Shown: positions 1 through 13,700 of the stretch, one piece after another | Numbering within the stretch: the stretch's first letter is position 1 | Layout: each line of letters opens with the position of its first letter | NCBI RefSeq assembly: GCF_016920785.2 | Contig: NW_024609846.1 | Span: 103,964,831-104,028,830 of the forward strand | DNA from: Ixodes scapularis | Lineage: Eukaryota > Arthropoda > Arachnida > Ixodida > Ixodidae | DNA length: 64,000 nt | Reading direction: 5' to 3' | Notes under the pieces: generated by a model | The model's database searches: none | What the model saw: only the letters and a program-made list of their open reading frames with translations | Told to the model about the DNA's origin: nothing | Position numbers and translations under genes: made by a program

Positions 1-190
1 CAAACGTAAAGGGTGTTTCAGCTACGGGTTCAAAAAAGAAGGGCGTTTCGGGAATGGGTTGAAACGAAATAGGTCCAAATGGGAAAGGCGATTCGGGAAT
101 GGGTCGAAACGGGACGGGTTAAAACGGGAAAATCGTTTTGGGAATGGATCGAAACAGGATGGGTTAAAATGGGAATGAGTTGTTTCGGGC
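1..190. repeat. 45-bp degenerate minisatellite
   Basis: About four units with CGGGAATGGG-type cores at 49, 94 and 139. The period is 45 bp, a multiple of three, so the frame 79-267 shows a 15-residue repetition (REWVETGRVK / WEWIETGWVK). No reason to think it is translated. It may extend left of the window. Confidence 0.75.
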
Positions 191-460
191 TACACCCGTG
201 TCCCTTCCAAGCTTGTTATGTTGGCGAGGGGCAACGATGCAAAGTTGACTATACTTCTAGTCAGTAACGTTCGCTTATATCCCGCCATAGCTAACTAGCC
301 GCATTTTTGCTGAGGCCATCATTGATCCCAAAGCTACTATTACTAGAAGTAAGCTATCTTTCGGTGTTTAAAAAAATATAGCAAATCAAGCCAAAAATAA
401 GGGCATGCTATCTTTCGGGAGTGGGGCATCTCTCGGGATTTTACGGTAGGCTTCAAACGA
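191..460. other. No recognised feature
   Basis: AT-balanced sequence between the minisatellite and a TIR element copy. It contains two GGGCATGCTATCTTTCGG/AAGCTATCTTTCGGTG-like short repeats (~345-420). No exon for the DHX37 C-terminus seen. Confidence 0.5.
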
Positions 461-1020
461 ATGACGTCATGCCCTCTCCGTGCCTTCTAATATCCTCGTC
501 TCCACGTGATTGGCGTAACGCGACCATGCAGCGTGCTTCTTGGAGCTGTTGGATCATCCCTATGTTACCAGCGTTTCTCATATCACAACCGCCGTCATCG
601 TCTCACCATTTCTGATTATTGTCCCTCTGAGCTTCATTCACACTACGTGCGCAGACTGATGCTGCGGTTGTGCAGACATCGTCAAATATCGTAGACCCAA
701 AAACGTGGTGGGTGAAGAGTGTGGCGCAGACGACACTTGCACTTTGCACACGCCTTTCCCAAACTTGCTCATCGTTGCGACAAGGATCACGTGACATCTC
801 GCACCACGTAAAGCCATTTTGTTTGTCAGCCTGAGGCCAATGTTGCCGGAAGGAGCCGAAGTTTCGGTTTTGATTTTTTCTCATGTTTAAAGTAAGACTT
901 TACAATATATATACGTATTCCATTTTTTCTAAAGCAAATGATGTACTGCCTTTTATTAGTGCTTTTTATTGTGAAATCACTCATTATCCCAAAATTCTTG
1001 GAATTGAGAGGAGTTGCCCT
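461..1020. mobile_element. Left-truncated copy of the 50810-51686 element family
   Basis: Shares TCCACGTGATTGGC, ACTACGTGCGCAGACTGATG and the end GAAATCACTCATTATCCC with 51094-51686. The right TIR ends GCCCT followed by TTAT instead of TTAA. The left TIR was not found. Confidence 0.7.
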
Positions 1021-1615
1021 TTATACAGACGACAATGATGTTGGATGCACCATTTGTTGAGCGATTGTTTTGCAGTTATATTCATACCGCTTGCTGATCT
1101 TCGCTTGAAGATTGATTGGCTGGCACCACAAACAAAAGCTCTGAAGTAGTCATCCCACGCCGGTTGCAATGTTGGTCCGTCGTGGGCCGCCATCGCATCG
1201 TCCAGACCGCGGTTTGTCGCCATATTGAGAATGACGCAGTACATGTACCTCCTCTGATCTGGGCAACATTTTCATTTTTAATCAACGTCTTTGCAGTTTT
1301 TTGGAAGCCACAAAAAATGGGTTTTATATTTATTTTTAATATTGAATGTGTGCCTTAGATGACTTACGTGACTTTGAATATATTTGGTAGGCTAGTTTGA
1401 TTGGCATGCGACCATGGAAAAGAGTCAGCACACCTCAAACCGACCAATTCTCAACCGGCAGTTTTCTAGCAGAAAGAAAACTAATTTTGAGCCGCAAATT
1501 GTATTCTGGGTAGTTGGGCTCTCATAGCCCACGTTCGAATAAAAACCTCGGCGAGCGTAAACACCTTGTCGGTGTCCCTTAAACGATACAATTAGTATGA
1601 ATCAACAACACTGAC
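1021..1615. other. DHX37 intron after exon u; nothing recognised
   Basis: Lies downstream of the last visible exon. I looked for the next C-terminal exon on the minus strand and found no convincing block. Confidence 0.5.
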
Positions 1616-1753
1616 CGAAAGTGGACGTCATGAAGCAGAAGACCTTGTCTTTCTTCTTGTCGTAATGTGGTGGGGGATCCTCCAAGGGTGCAGAGAAAGT
1701 GCATGCCTTGGGAGCGTAGACGGGCAGCCACTCTGGCTCCACCTCAGCCACCA
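1616..1753 (-). CDS. DHX37: DHX37 exon u, last visible (residues 920-965)
   Basis: Encodes VVAEVEPEWLPVYAPKACTF, SAPLEDPPPHYDKKKDKVFC and FMTSTFG, matching the family VEVQWIPALLP..C.F..PLEEPAP region. The acceptor is ATTGCTGCAG. The donor is GTCAGT at phase 1, so the gene continues. I found no further exon between 1 and 1615; roughly 150-160 C-terminal residues are outside the window. Confidence 0.94.
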
Positions 1754-4700
1754 CTGCAGCAATGTACAAAGCACAGAGGGCTCACAGTTCAGACAAAGCC
1801 TATGTCTGCAAGCATTTCAGTAAAGAAATGTACAGAAAAAACTTTTTTAAGCTAAAACAATCGCTAAAAAATGCCACTTTTTTACTAGCATAACGTTTTC
1901 GAGGCCGTGGCAGATGTCGGGGCATTAGTGTAATGTGATAATTAGCTATTCACTAAAATTCAACTATGTTCTAAATATCAATTCTCGCTGGCATGCCTCA
2001 GTAAGAAATTTGTAGGCCACGACCCAAATATGTACCTAGGTCCTAGCAGTTGTTAGGTTTCAAGTAATCAAATCCTGCTTTGTGCTACTAATTGGCAGGA
2101 AATTTAGGCCATTGTGAAAACTCAGATAGAGAAGCATACAAATATTATGAAAACCCACAGTTGTGCTTTAAACGTGACACAGCACTTTAGCAGCGTTGAA
2201 ACCAAACCCCGCCCGCCCACCACTGCGCGCCGTATCCTGTCCAGTTCTCCCCTCGTTTTCATCCTTGTTGTCTTGGCATATTACACCATGTTGAAACCAA
2301 AGTTGAGTCAAAGTGCGCTGCACCTGACTGCTGGACAGGACTACCTTGACAAACATATTTATTCCAATACAGTCGAACACAGATATATCAAATTCAAAGT
2401 GGATCGTAAAATAGCTAAATATATCAGTAATTTGATATACAAAATATGTTAAATTAAGCTCGAGTTAAAATTTTCTGGTGACCCTGCTAATACTGAAGGT
2501 CGCAAGAAATGGCAGCTTACCAAATAGAGCACCTCTAAATACAGTAGAGCGTAGTTGGCGGAGACTGCAACCACCCCCGCGCTTACACGCACACTTGGCA
2601 GGGACCTCCACACAGTATAAGCGACAAAACACGAAGATAATAAAAAAAAATGAAAGGAAAACAGAAAAATAAGACGCATAAAAAAATCAGAAAAAAAAAA
2701 AATTAAGCAAGCAGCAAAAAAGAAAGCTCAACAAATTAAAAAAAAAAAATAGGGCAAAGCGATAATGGCAAAAGAAAAAGGTAAACAAAGACAAGGCTTT
2801 CAAAGTGCGATTGCACAACCGTTATTGTCAACACACTCAACTTGCTGAAGTTGAGTGTGTTGACTTTAATTGAAAATCAATTAAAAAAAAAAAGGAGGAC
2901 ATCTTTCATTTTAGGGGCGAAGCTCCTTAGGGTCTAGCCTTGTTTGACCGTCCGGCCGGCGTCCATGCTCACATAAAAAGAAAAAATGTTTGCGCAGTCG
3001 ACAGGATTCGAACCTGTGCGGGGAGACCCCAATGGATTTCTAGTCCATCGCCTTAACCACTCGGCCACAACTGCGGGACAAGTAGGGGGCTCTGAGATGT
3101 GGTAGTAACTGAAGAGCTGGGGTTTCTGTCATGGTTGAATGTGTGCTTCTAAATTTTTTCTGCAGACAAAAAGTTTTTTCGCAAGACAAAAGTCGGCTTT
3201 GTTTTGATGGGTCAACAAAATATTTTTTCTTTCATCATAATTAAAAGTGGTAATTGCAGTGATGTGATTGGCCTAAGCCATTTTGGAGCACCTTTTGGAG
3301 CAGCCAAAGCAGTCTTCTGGAGCAGCAAAAGTGACTTCTGGAGCAGCCCAAACAGTGTTTCAGAGCAGCAAAAGTGGCTTTTGGAGCAGATATTCTCAGA
3401 AAAATAAAAATATTTGTTTTATTTGATGGACAAACGAAGGGCACTTTGTGGTGTGTTGTGACAGAACTCGCTGTTTGTGTTTTACTGCTGATACATCCCA
3501 CAAGTGTACAGTGTTATAGGCGTTGCCGAGCAATTCCGAAAAGAACGCTTGCCACCGATTTACTGGTTCCCGACATGCCAGGTTTTCGTCAAAAGTAAAC
3601 AAATGCAAAACAAGAAATTGCAAGCGTCCCGGCTGGCGTCTCTGTCATGCAGTCATGTTCATATGCACGTGAGGGCAACTTCAGCAGGCTTGCAGTGGCT
3701 GTGCTTCGTTGCGCGAGCGGAGACAACGGCTGTTGAATCGAAACCGAAACAATGCAACTCTCCTCCATCGCCAACTGGTTCCCAAAATAGTATGCAAAAT
3801 GTAACTGTCCAGCATACAAAAAAAAAAAAAAAAAAAAAAAAACAGTTGAGCGGCCTATGCTTGGTAGGCCGGCAGGCGATGTACGAGCTAAACACACAGA
3901 AAAAAAGAACCTGAGCGCATTGATGCATGACATCGCGAGCCAGGGTCAAAACGTTCTTGGAGCGCTTTGTGCAACGACCTAACTCGAGACAAACAAGCGC
4001 GATGTGCGGGTTCACACATTGCCTTCTTTGCTTTAGCTCACTTCTCTTCACCAACTTTCTTTCGCGGCAGATTTTTCACGTACCGGGCTCCCTCTCGAAA
4101 GAAAGCCCACCGAGAAAAACCGAGGTAATTAATATTTCGACAAGCAGTCGTTGAGTTAGAGGGAGTTTTTTTGTAGTAGAGTATGATTTAAAGAAGGCCG
4201 GGAATGTCGATGAACAAGTTTAGAAAGCGCCATATCTGCAGTGACGTGGGAACGACAACACCCGACGTCGCGCGACCACGGTGACTGTGGTCGCGCGAGC
4301 GTTTCAGTTCACAAAGTAACTCTCGCCGCCCAAAAAACGTGGTTTTGTTTCACAGCATGACGGCATGGCTGGCACCCGGCACACTAGCGTCGGAGTGTCC
4401 GCACACGCCCGCACCTATCGTAGAAAAAATTTAAAAAAGACGCGAGACGAGATTTTCGAGACGACGAGTTACGAGGGCACGGGCAACGTTGGGCATGAGG
4501 GTGCGAAACGCGAGACGGAGGCAAGGAGGCTAGGACGACGGGAAAAAACATGCAAGACCGGATGGACAATTGATGCAAGGTACTTTGTGTCGGGTAGAGT
4601 TCCGCGGGATTAGAGTTGCACGTCTGTTTTCCACGTGCTGCCGCGCCGCTATTCGCCGAGATCCAATCACGTGAGGAGCCGGATCAAGTGCCGTGCAGGA

Positions 4701-7700
4701 AAGTAGACGTTGCACGCGCCCCGCCGAACGTTCCCCTGCTTTTGAGCGCGCCGCGCGGCTCGGACGCGCGGCGCTGCTATTTGCCGAATTCAGTCACGTG
4801 AGACGCTGGATCAACATGCCATGCAGGAAAGACGGCGCTACGGGGATGAACGCGCAACTCTGGCTCCCGTAGGGAGCCTATACAGGAACTCTAGTGTCGG
4901 GCGGCCGCTTGCGCCACCTAGCTGACGCATGCGCAATTACGGTTCTCAGTTTAGTTTCGGTTTTGAAAGGCGATCGAAATTGCTCCTTTGGCGCAGGCTT
5001 GGCGCAGATTACCTACATTTTGGCAAAATGTAGCAGGACGTAGCAGGGTTAGCCCCTTGGCGCAGTTTGGTGCAATTGGCGCAGCAATCACATCACTGTA
5101 ATTGGAAATGGTCAAACAAACTTATTTGAAAACACCCTATAGCCTATTCTGACGATCAGCTACAAATTATTTGACTGAAATACGCCACGTATGATAATTG
5201 TTAAAAAATTTATTGAATTTTATGTAACCAGTTTGCTACTCATCACGTTAATTAAAGGGATACTGAAACAAAATTCTAGCACCTATCTTATACTCTAAAT
5301 GTCAACCACAATCTCGCCACACTATGGAGACACCAATTATTTGCTCGAAAAAACACCAAAACATTATTTAAAAGGAAGAAACCAAATGTCGCTATGTCAC
5401 TCTGACCCTAAAAGCAGTGCCACTCCGCGGAAGTACGGCGGCAAGCTGCGTGCACACGAGCCCTTTCCAACCGGATTTCCCTTCCCTCCCGGCCTATTCG
5501 ATTCCTCTGGAGAGCGGGGAGGGTCAACTAAAAACAGCCAGGTTGTAATGCGTTGACGACGCCACATGGCGGAGCTCTTAACCACGCCACCCCCAAGCAG
5601 CTTTGCCCGTGCTGGGCCGGTTGATGTCACGTTTCCTGGCCCACACGGCCAGTCAGGAGACGCGAAGATTAGCCTTCGCGCTCTCCGATGGCTGATCTTC
5701 GAGCGCTCGCTGGAGTCGGCCCTTTGGAACGAAAAATATAGCCATTCTTTCAAAAGACAAGCGTGCAATTGTCATTAGCAGATAGAGTTGATCAAGTTTA
5801 TCTTATTTCTGAATGTGAGAGGTACATTTTAAGTTTCGATTCAGTATCCCTTTAAAATGTTCTGATATCAACCACTGCTGAAGTCCAAAGGAACCATGTC
5901 TTCACGTAAGTGCCCTTTTTCTTAAAGGATATATTTTAGTCTTACAAACACCGTGTAGTATTTTACTGAACATCGGACAATGGTCGCTGTCACGGGACCT
6001 ATTAAATTTGGTACATAGAGTATAGGATAATGAAACTTTGATTTAGATTTGCATAACAAAATTTCCAATTAATATAGATAAATAGATAGTTACAATTAGA
6101 AACTTTTTCCAGGCCCCGAAAACGCATCCAACTTTGATGCACTCCCACATTCTTTTCCTTTCTTTTATCTTCCACATTTTTGCTCTGCCAGCCTCGTGCC
6201 TGTAACACGGGCGGTGACTTTGGCACGCCACCACGCCTCCCATATGCTCCGAGACTTTATAAAATTTACCGACTTAGTGGTCTTCGACGATGCCCAGCAA
6301 ATTTCTAATTGGAACCATTAGTTTGTTTTTACTAACTAAAAACTAAAAAGTGAATTATGCGAGACTAATTAACGACTAAAGTAGCTAAAATTATTGCTAA
6401 ATTGGCCCCTCGCCAATGACTAACGTGACACAACTATTTTTCTTCTTCTCTGTAATGCGCACCTTTGACAGAAAAAGAATTGTCCAACGCAGAAGTAGAC
6501 TAATGCAAAACATTGCATGTTCAGGCCCGTTCGCGCACTTGCGACTTCTTAGGACCGTGTGCCTCGAAACCTCTTAAAATCTTTTACGACAAGGGGACAC
6601 ACTTGTGCCCCTTATCGGGTATCCGTGGAACGCTTGGTGGTCCCGTAAATTTCTAATTTTCTTAGCGCATCATTCTTTCTTTTTACAGCGGATCTGTTAA
6701 GGGCTAGTTTCCCCAGTACTGTGTCTGCGGGTAAACAAATGTCGACACAAAACTCTGGACAGCTACCGCCATCTATGAGTGACGGCGGCAACCAGACAAC
6801 CTGCTTGCCGGTCGTCTGTTTGCCGCCGTCGCTCATAGATGCCAGCAACCTTTCCAGCCTTTCCACTCTGGTTTTCACCAGAGTGGAAAGGCTGAATTTC
6901 ACTAGGCGTCATCCTCGAAGTCATCCTCGAGGTCGTCCTCGAGGTCGTCCTTGAGGTCGTCCTAGACGTCGGCCTCTAGGCATCATCCTAGACGTCGTAA
7001 AGATAGCAGCTTCGCTGGTCCTCCATCTTCACGTGAAGTGGAAGGACTCTACGTTTTTTGGCTCGAAAAAACTCTTGTCAATGTTATAAACTACCGTCTC
7101 TCGTAGGTAGTGTGTACATTTGACCACTCAAATACCGCGAAACCTTCGCTCTAGTGAAATGCAGTTCCAGGGACCCCGCATAGATGGCGCAAGCATCGTA
7201 AGTGTGTTAATGGGCCTTTATGTAAACTCACCCCTCATGAACATCTTGCTGGTTTCAAAAATCTCTTGGTACATGACGAAGAGCGGAAGCTTTCCACTCA
7301 GCACTGAGTTTGGATGGATGAAGACGGGGTCGTCCACTTCAATGCTCTTAAAAAAAAAGAAGAAAAAGGAAAATGAAGTGAATTTTTTGATGCGAAGAGA
7401 ACAGCATGAACTCAAGCTGGACAAGAAAATGACTATTTCTAGCTTCATGGGTCACATGCTGCTTTACCTTGTAAGCATTCTTGGCGATGGCAGCCTCGGT
7501 TTCGCTGCATCTCTCCTCGTCTGTCATTTTTCTGAGGAGCGAAAAGACACACTTTGAGGGTGGACCCAAACAAAGTTATTTTTCTACATAAAAGAAGAAA
7601 AAAAAGCTGTTTTTAAACAGTCTGCATGGGACATGCGTGTCAAAAAATAAATTTTAAGAAAAAAAAAAAACACTTTTAGAGCAATATTGGCGACAAGAGA

Positions 7701-10700
7701 CTTATTTGAAATTCTGCGCACAAAGTCTATGACGTCATGAAATGGTCATTCGCTCAACGAGATGGCCATTTGCTTTTTCCACCTCAACGTGAAGGTGAAG
7801 CCGGTCCACCTCTCCTCCACGTTACCAAAATGCCGAGAGAAAACAAGCGGAAAGGAGGTGACTACCGACTAAGCCATGTCTTGCGCCGTTAATATCGCTC
7901 TAAATTTTTTTTTTTTCACGTAACAATAATTTTTTGATTTGCGTGTCTCAACCAAACTGTTAAAAAAAAAAAAAAATTATTTCTTTTCAGGGGTTCTTTA
8001 AGGGGGGACACTACCGAAAAGGGTCAACTCTTGAACCTTTAGCTTAATATGAATGAAATTTACAGTATATACTGGCAGTTGCTAGGCAGAATACAGTGCA
8101 AAGTTTCACCTGCATACATGATTTGGAAAAGAAATCATAGTAGTCTTATAAGGAACACACTGACTTTGTTAGTTAGAAAACTAATGTTATACCCAACATT
8201 TTTCTTCACCAGATACAGAGCAGAATGCCTGGAGAGTGTGACTGTGAAAACAAGATTTCCAAAAAGTAATTTATTTTATGCAAACATCGCGGTGAAAAAT
8301 CAAAAAAAAATTTTCCCTTTTATGTTGATGACAAAATCATAACATCTTTTACAAAAAAAAACATCCACAAAGTAAAAAAGCAATGCCACAGTTGCACTGC
8401 CCATTAAATTCCAGTTAGGAAAAACGAGGAAGCCTTTCCTTTCGTCCCATTACCAAACAATAGTTTTCCTAAAGTGAAATTTATGCCAAAAGTGGAACGG
8501 AGAAATATGCGCGTCCAAGTGCTCCATCCTCTACCTTTTTTTTTAGCATCAATGGACCAAAAAAGATTTATATAAAAAAAGAAAAAAAAATTGGCAGACA
8601 TTTAAGACTGTTTACATGTAGGAATGCAAAAGCATTTCTACACGCGGTGCATTCCTACAAGCAGCGTGCCACGTCTTCTTTTCTCACACGGCACTCTGGT
8701 GGTGACATCCCGCTCCCCCACTGCAAAGGCGCGGTGAACCCTGCCGGCTTCACGCCAATTTCCGTGATGAGGCACGCCAATTTCCGTGATGAGGCATCTG
8801 CATTGCTGTGCTTTTCTTTGTTTTATTGGGAATGGGAATTTAGGTGCCGTTTCTCTGCTACAGTCGATTAGAGACAACGCCAGCTTCGCTCCATGGCACA
8901 GTTTATGCTTTCGCACTAAAAATACCTATGCAGTGTAAACTAATGAAACTTTCTGGGAATACTCTATAGATGTTGGTGGATGTAAATATGGTATTTTTCA
9001 AAATGATCTTCTTTGCAGAAATACCTTTTCTTCTAGGTGGTGTTCCCTTTAACGTCTTTCACACTACTACTACTAAGTGCTTCTTAGAGCAAGCCTCTAT
9101 GTTGAGAATGAATATAAGGAGGGTGTGCATTTTCCGGTTTTAACCGAAAGACACCGATAAACATCCGTCGGTGACGAAAATATAAAATCGGTTAAAAACA
9201 CCGGTGGTTGGATATTTTCGCCCTGGTTAAAACCGAAAAACACCGGTCGTTGCTAGTTTCCGACCTAGCGAAACCCTTTCCCCGTAGAGGTTCGTCAAAC
9301 GTGTTATCTCGTGGATCCTGCATTCTTCCAGTGTTTATACATGGCTTGCAGGTGGCGTCAGTCCGCCCTCCTTTCTGGGGGTCAAAAGCGTCTAGTGAAC
9401 GCAGTAGACGCTAAGCTCTCATACGCCTTTCCCTTATTGTGTCTCCCATGGCCCCCTTTTGTGGAAAAATTAACACAGTGGAGGGTAGGCTCTCACGTGC
9501 CTTTTCCTCATTGTGTCTGGCCAAGTGATGTCAGTGCAAGCCATGTATTCAGAGGTTGCTGTGGTTCCTGGAAGACACTGCCAACGTCCGTGTCGTACAG
9601 GAGCGTGCGTTTTCATAATTACGGGTTGCGAACCGCAAGGAACGTGGTGCCATGAAGGCAGCACGTTCCTTGCGTGTAGATGCAAGCATAAAAGTATGCT
9701 TGCATCTACTATAATAACCTAGTGTTAGAAATAGTTGCTTCCTAGAGAAGAAGTGTATGAACTATGTGAATAAAATTGGAACTCTCTTTCTGTGATCAAT
9801 CACTTTTTTTTCACCGATATTCACAGATTTTAGCCTCGTCGTGAGACGTTCCACCGAAATACACCTGTGTTTTGAAAATAAATAAACACCGAAAAACATC
9901 CGCCGATTTTTCTCAGAAATAAACACCGGAAAGTACACACCCTAAATATAAGCCATATCCTTGTTTGGTTTAATTATCAGTAACTGGCTCACAGTAACCT
10001 TAAGGAAACCTGAAAATTCAATCATTATAATCGATTATCGTTGTATCTGGAGTAGAAACTGAACGCTTCTAGTTTAGAAACTTAAGAAACTAATAGTTAT
10101 AGGCAGTACATCGTTATATGTGGTATTGTTATAAGTGGACTGCACTGTATACATATGAAATTATAATAAAATGGCCATCGTATTAGCACCTTCCAATTCT
10201 TCAGCTCTTGCCACTCAATTTTACCTGCAATGCTTCAATTTTTAATTTTTGTAGCTCACAACTCTGACCAGGCAGCCAACTGAATAAGGTTGCCACATTA
10301 ATAACAAAAACAAGAAAATTGGAAACCTACAATCGAAGGGACAAAATGACAAAAATAATTTCTGCTAGCCTTTGCAAAGACAGTAGCCTACAACACGGAT
10401 TCTCCAACTGGGTCCCTAAGAACACTGGGGTTCCCCAGAACCTCAAGTATTCTTGGAAAGCGTATTTCCAGTTAAAACGCCATTTTGGCAGATCTAACTT
10501 CTAAGCCATCCATCGATGCAGAACTATAAACAAAACACTTTTTATGTGCATTATTGCTTACAAGCTGGGGGGATGGGTGGCCGACTGGGCTAGTGCACAC
10601 CAGCTCGGAGCATGTGAAGTGAAAGCTCGCGCTGCAGAACCGAGGATCCTGAGTTCAATCTCCATACCTGCTTGTTTTGATCTGGATGAGCATCGCATCG

Positions 10701-13700
10701 GCGTGCGGTCGTGTATCACTACTGCGTGGTGCACGTTAAAGACCCCAGGCTAGCGGTTGTACTGCACCGACTAAATTTCTTATCTACAGCTGGGAGACTC
10801 GTCGCCCGCTGAGGCAGACCAAGTTGTAGGCTGTAAAAGCATACACACAACTGAATTGTATTTTTTTTTTTATGTTTTGTATACAAGGTGTGAAGACTTC
10901 TGAACCGCTTTATTATATCAATGCAGAGTCCGGGAGAAGTATTTCGGATATCAGACAAGGCAGGTGGAGGTCTCTCGAGATAGAAAAGTTGGAGAGTGAC
11001 TGGTCTACTACAAAAGGTTAAACCGTGAAAAGGTTATCGTACATTATCACGACATATTGTACCAAAACTTTCAAAGTGTTCTTCAGTAAACAGAGAAAGC
11101 GTGATAGAAAGATGTGACACATACTTTTCGAAAAAGTAATCGACGTCTTACTTGGCAATGTGGTCGCTGAAGCCCATGAGCACGACTTGGCGAATCAGCT
11201 TTGCCTGCAGGTCGGAGGGAGGGTCCATCTTGGGGTCCACAGAGAGGCCCAGATTGGGGATGAGAAGGTTCACTGAAACGTAAAATGATCACTGAACATA
11301 AAACTACACTGTTTCGTGTCATGATGCGATGAGCAGAAAAAGCTCATACACCTAGTAAAAGTCCCTCGAGACATTGCTTAAGTATTTGGGGCCATGTCTT
11401 CTGACCACGAGTCAGTACTGTCGAGACCGGTTATTACGAAGTCAACGGGAATCGGAAATCACTCCGCTATATTTACAATTTCGTTATAACCGACTTCGGT
11501 AAATAAAGGAAGTGCAAAAAGGAAAGGGAAAATCGTAATCGCTTTGCTGTAGCCGCTATTTCGTTATAACCGACTTCGTTATAACCGGTCTGACAGTACT
11601 TGCAGTTGACTTCAAAGAACACATGCAAAGGGAAAAAAAACTTTTTTTATAAACAGCCTAGATGAAAAAAGAAAGTCATAAAATGAATTTACAATGAAAA
11701 AAACTTTTAGAGCTATATTTACGGCGTGAAACAAATTTGTAGTTGGTGCCCGCGGGAGCCACCACTGGTCACGTGGTAGACCTGTACGCCGCCGCGCTAA
11801 GCTCTTGCAAAGTCACGCCGCCACCTCACGCTGAGCGAGGTGCACCGCCGGTTGAATGCATTTCTGCATGCCGCCACCACCGCTGCCGGAAGGAAGCACA
11901 TTGGTACGCTGCCGCCGTCAATTTCTGACTGGCGCACAGGTCTATCAGGTGGTGTTTGAACTCTTTCAGGAGCTTCCTTTGGGCTCTAAAAGTTACTTAT
12001 TAATCTTTGTTTTTTTGTTACAGTACAAACGAAGATGAATAAGTAACTTTTAGAGTCCAAAAAGCGCAAGCACCACGTGACCATAGCGGCCAGTCACGTG
12101 ACCATAGCGGCTACTTTTCTGTAGGCTCCCGCAGGCGTCAACTTCGAATTCGTTTCGCGCCGTAAATATAGCTCTAAATTTTTTTTTTTTTTTTATCTTT
12201 TTTATTGTAAATTTGTTTTACGACATCCTTTTTCCATCTATATGCATTTCCACATCAAGAAAAAAGGAAGCTTTATGCATTGTTCATACGCCGCACAAAG
12301 TAGTTCTTACAGGATTTGGTTGTCGGAGGAAAAAGCGATGCTTTTGGCGTTTGAAGCGTGTAAGTCTTGGTAAGGTAACATATATCTAATCTAAAATGCA
12401 CCTACCATAGAATACTGTGCATCGGCCCATTCCACATTAAGCGCACATTACCAAATTTGTAAGATCTGAGAAAATACGCACAGTACATTTATATGTCAAA
12501 TTGATGACCTCTTGAACAAGTGCCCATCCCACATTTTTTTGCAATTATCTCCAAAGTTTGAGTGGGCGCTTGCCCGGTATTTTACAGTACATATATCTTA
12601 ATTATCTACATAAAGAGAGAAATTAGTAATGCTTTGTGAGGAGTTGGACTTTTTACTACAGTTCTTAAAATAAAAACAAATATAGGCTGTTTAAAAAAAA
12701 AATGTTTCCTTTGCATGTTGTGTTAGGGGAAAACATTTGCTTTACTATTTATGATAACTGAATTAAATTTTTAGATTAGAATTCTTGATCTTCGTTTATA
12801 AATCTGGTGTTAGTTTTGATATTAGATTGTTTCTGTTTTGGATACAATGCACATGCAGAAATAACCATGTTATTGCTCTCACGGGGGGCACGACAACACA
12901 CATTAAAAGAGCCTAGTAAAATAAGTTCATTTGATCCATTTAAACCACTAAGTGCAATGAACAACAACAAAAAAAAAAAGTGTGCGAGACCTATTCTATT
13001 TTAAAATAATTGAAAATCGCAAAAACGCCAGTTCTAAAGAGCTAACAGAAGTTTCTTAAATTTTTTTTTCATAGATATAAAAAATATACATTCTAACCAA
13101 AATAGTTGTACTCTGCATATTCTAAAACGTATGCATGCCACATCTGGTTCTGGCAGGACATTATTAAAGGGGTGCTGACACCCCAAAGGGCGTATTCTTT
13201 TTGTTGTCTAAAACAATGCAAATTGTAGTCATAGGCACGCAAAAAAATACTGCAACGCAAAAATCAATTTTCCCACGTGTGCGTGCGCTTTTTATTTTTG
13301 GCACTCTTCTCTCCCGCACCTAACCTCCTTGCTTATTTTGATTTGTGACGTCAAATATTATGAAATTTAGAAGCTTTGTAAGCGAAATTTCTATAACATT
13401 TATTAACGGCATTCGTAAAACATATTTTTTAATGCAATTGCAGATGCACTATGGCCCTTCTTTTTGAAATACCGAAAATCGGAGTCCAGTGTGATGTCGC
13501 CGCACGGCTTTTATCCTCCTTTCAAAAACATGGCGGTGCTCGAAGCACGTAGCAGAGGATGATCGGTGAGTCGGGGAATCGAACGAAGTGGACTTTTTTA
13601 GGTGCCCGACAACGTCTCAGATTTCGAAAAGGAAATCGTCAAATGGTCAAAACAACTGTGGTTTGAGTCTTTGTATCATAGTTTCGGTTGCGACTCCGCC

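Larger units (their letters stand above)
1754..2992. other. Intron u-t distal part
   Basis: AT-rich, with several A runs (2640-2760). A GGGGCGAAGCTCCTTAGGGT segment at 2916-2935 resembles GCGCAGCTCTTAGGGGCC at 18338-18356, a short motif repeated in this genome. No gene. Confidence 0.5.
3075..5255. other. Intron t-u proximal part, mostly unrecognised
   Basis: Contains AGCAGC/TTTTGGAGCA short repeats (3280-3390: GAGCAGCAAAAGTG.CTT...), a run of 22 A (3820-3842), a GC-rich hairpin and a tandem duplication. GGCGCAG motifs recur at 4990-5090. No protein-coding exon seen. Confidence 0.5.

Noticed and set aside
2114..2452. A 112-codon plus-strand frame
   Set aside because: No conserved sequence. 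It overlaps a fragment of a dispersed repeat (2145-2230).
5397..5768. A 123-codon open frame on the minus strand
   Set aside because: Lies wholly inside a TTAA-flanked non-autonomous element. No family resemblance, and composition follows the GC-rich interior.
10070..10150. A pogo-type MITE end at CTGCACTGTATAC
   Set aside because: Only one end is visible. I could not find a matching partner, so no element is called.
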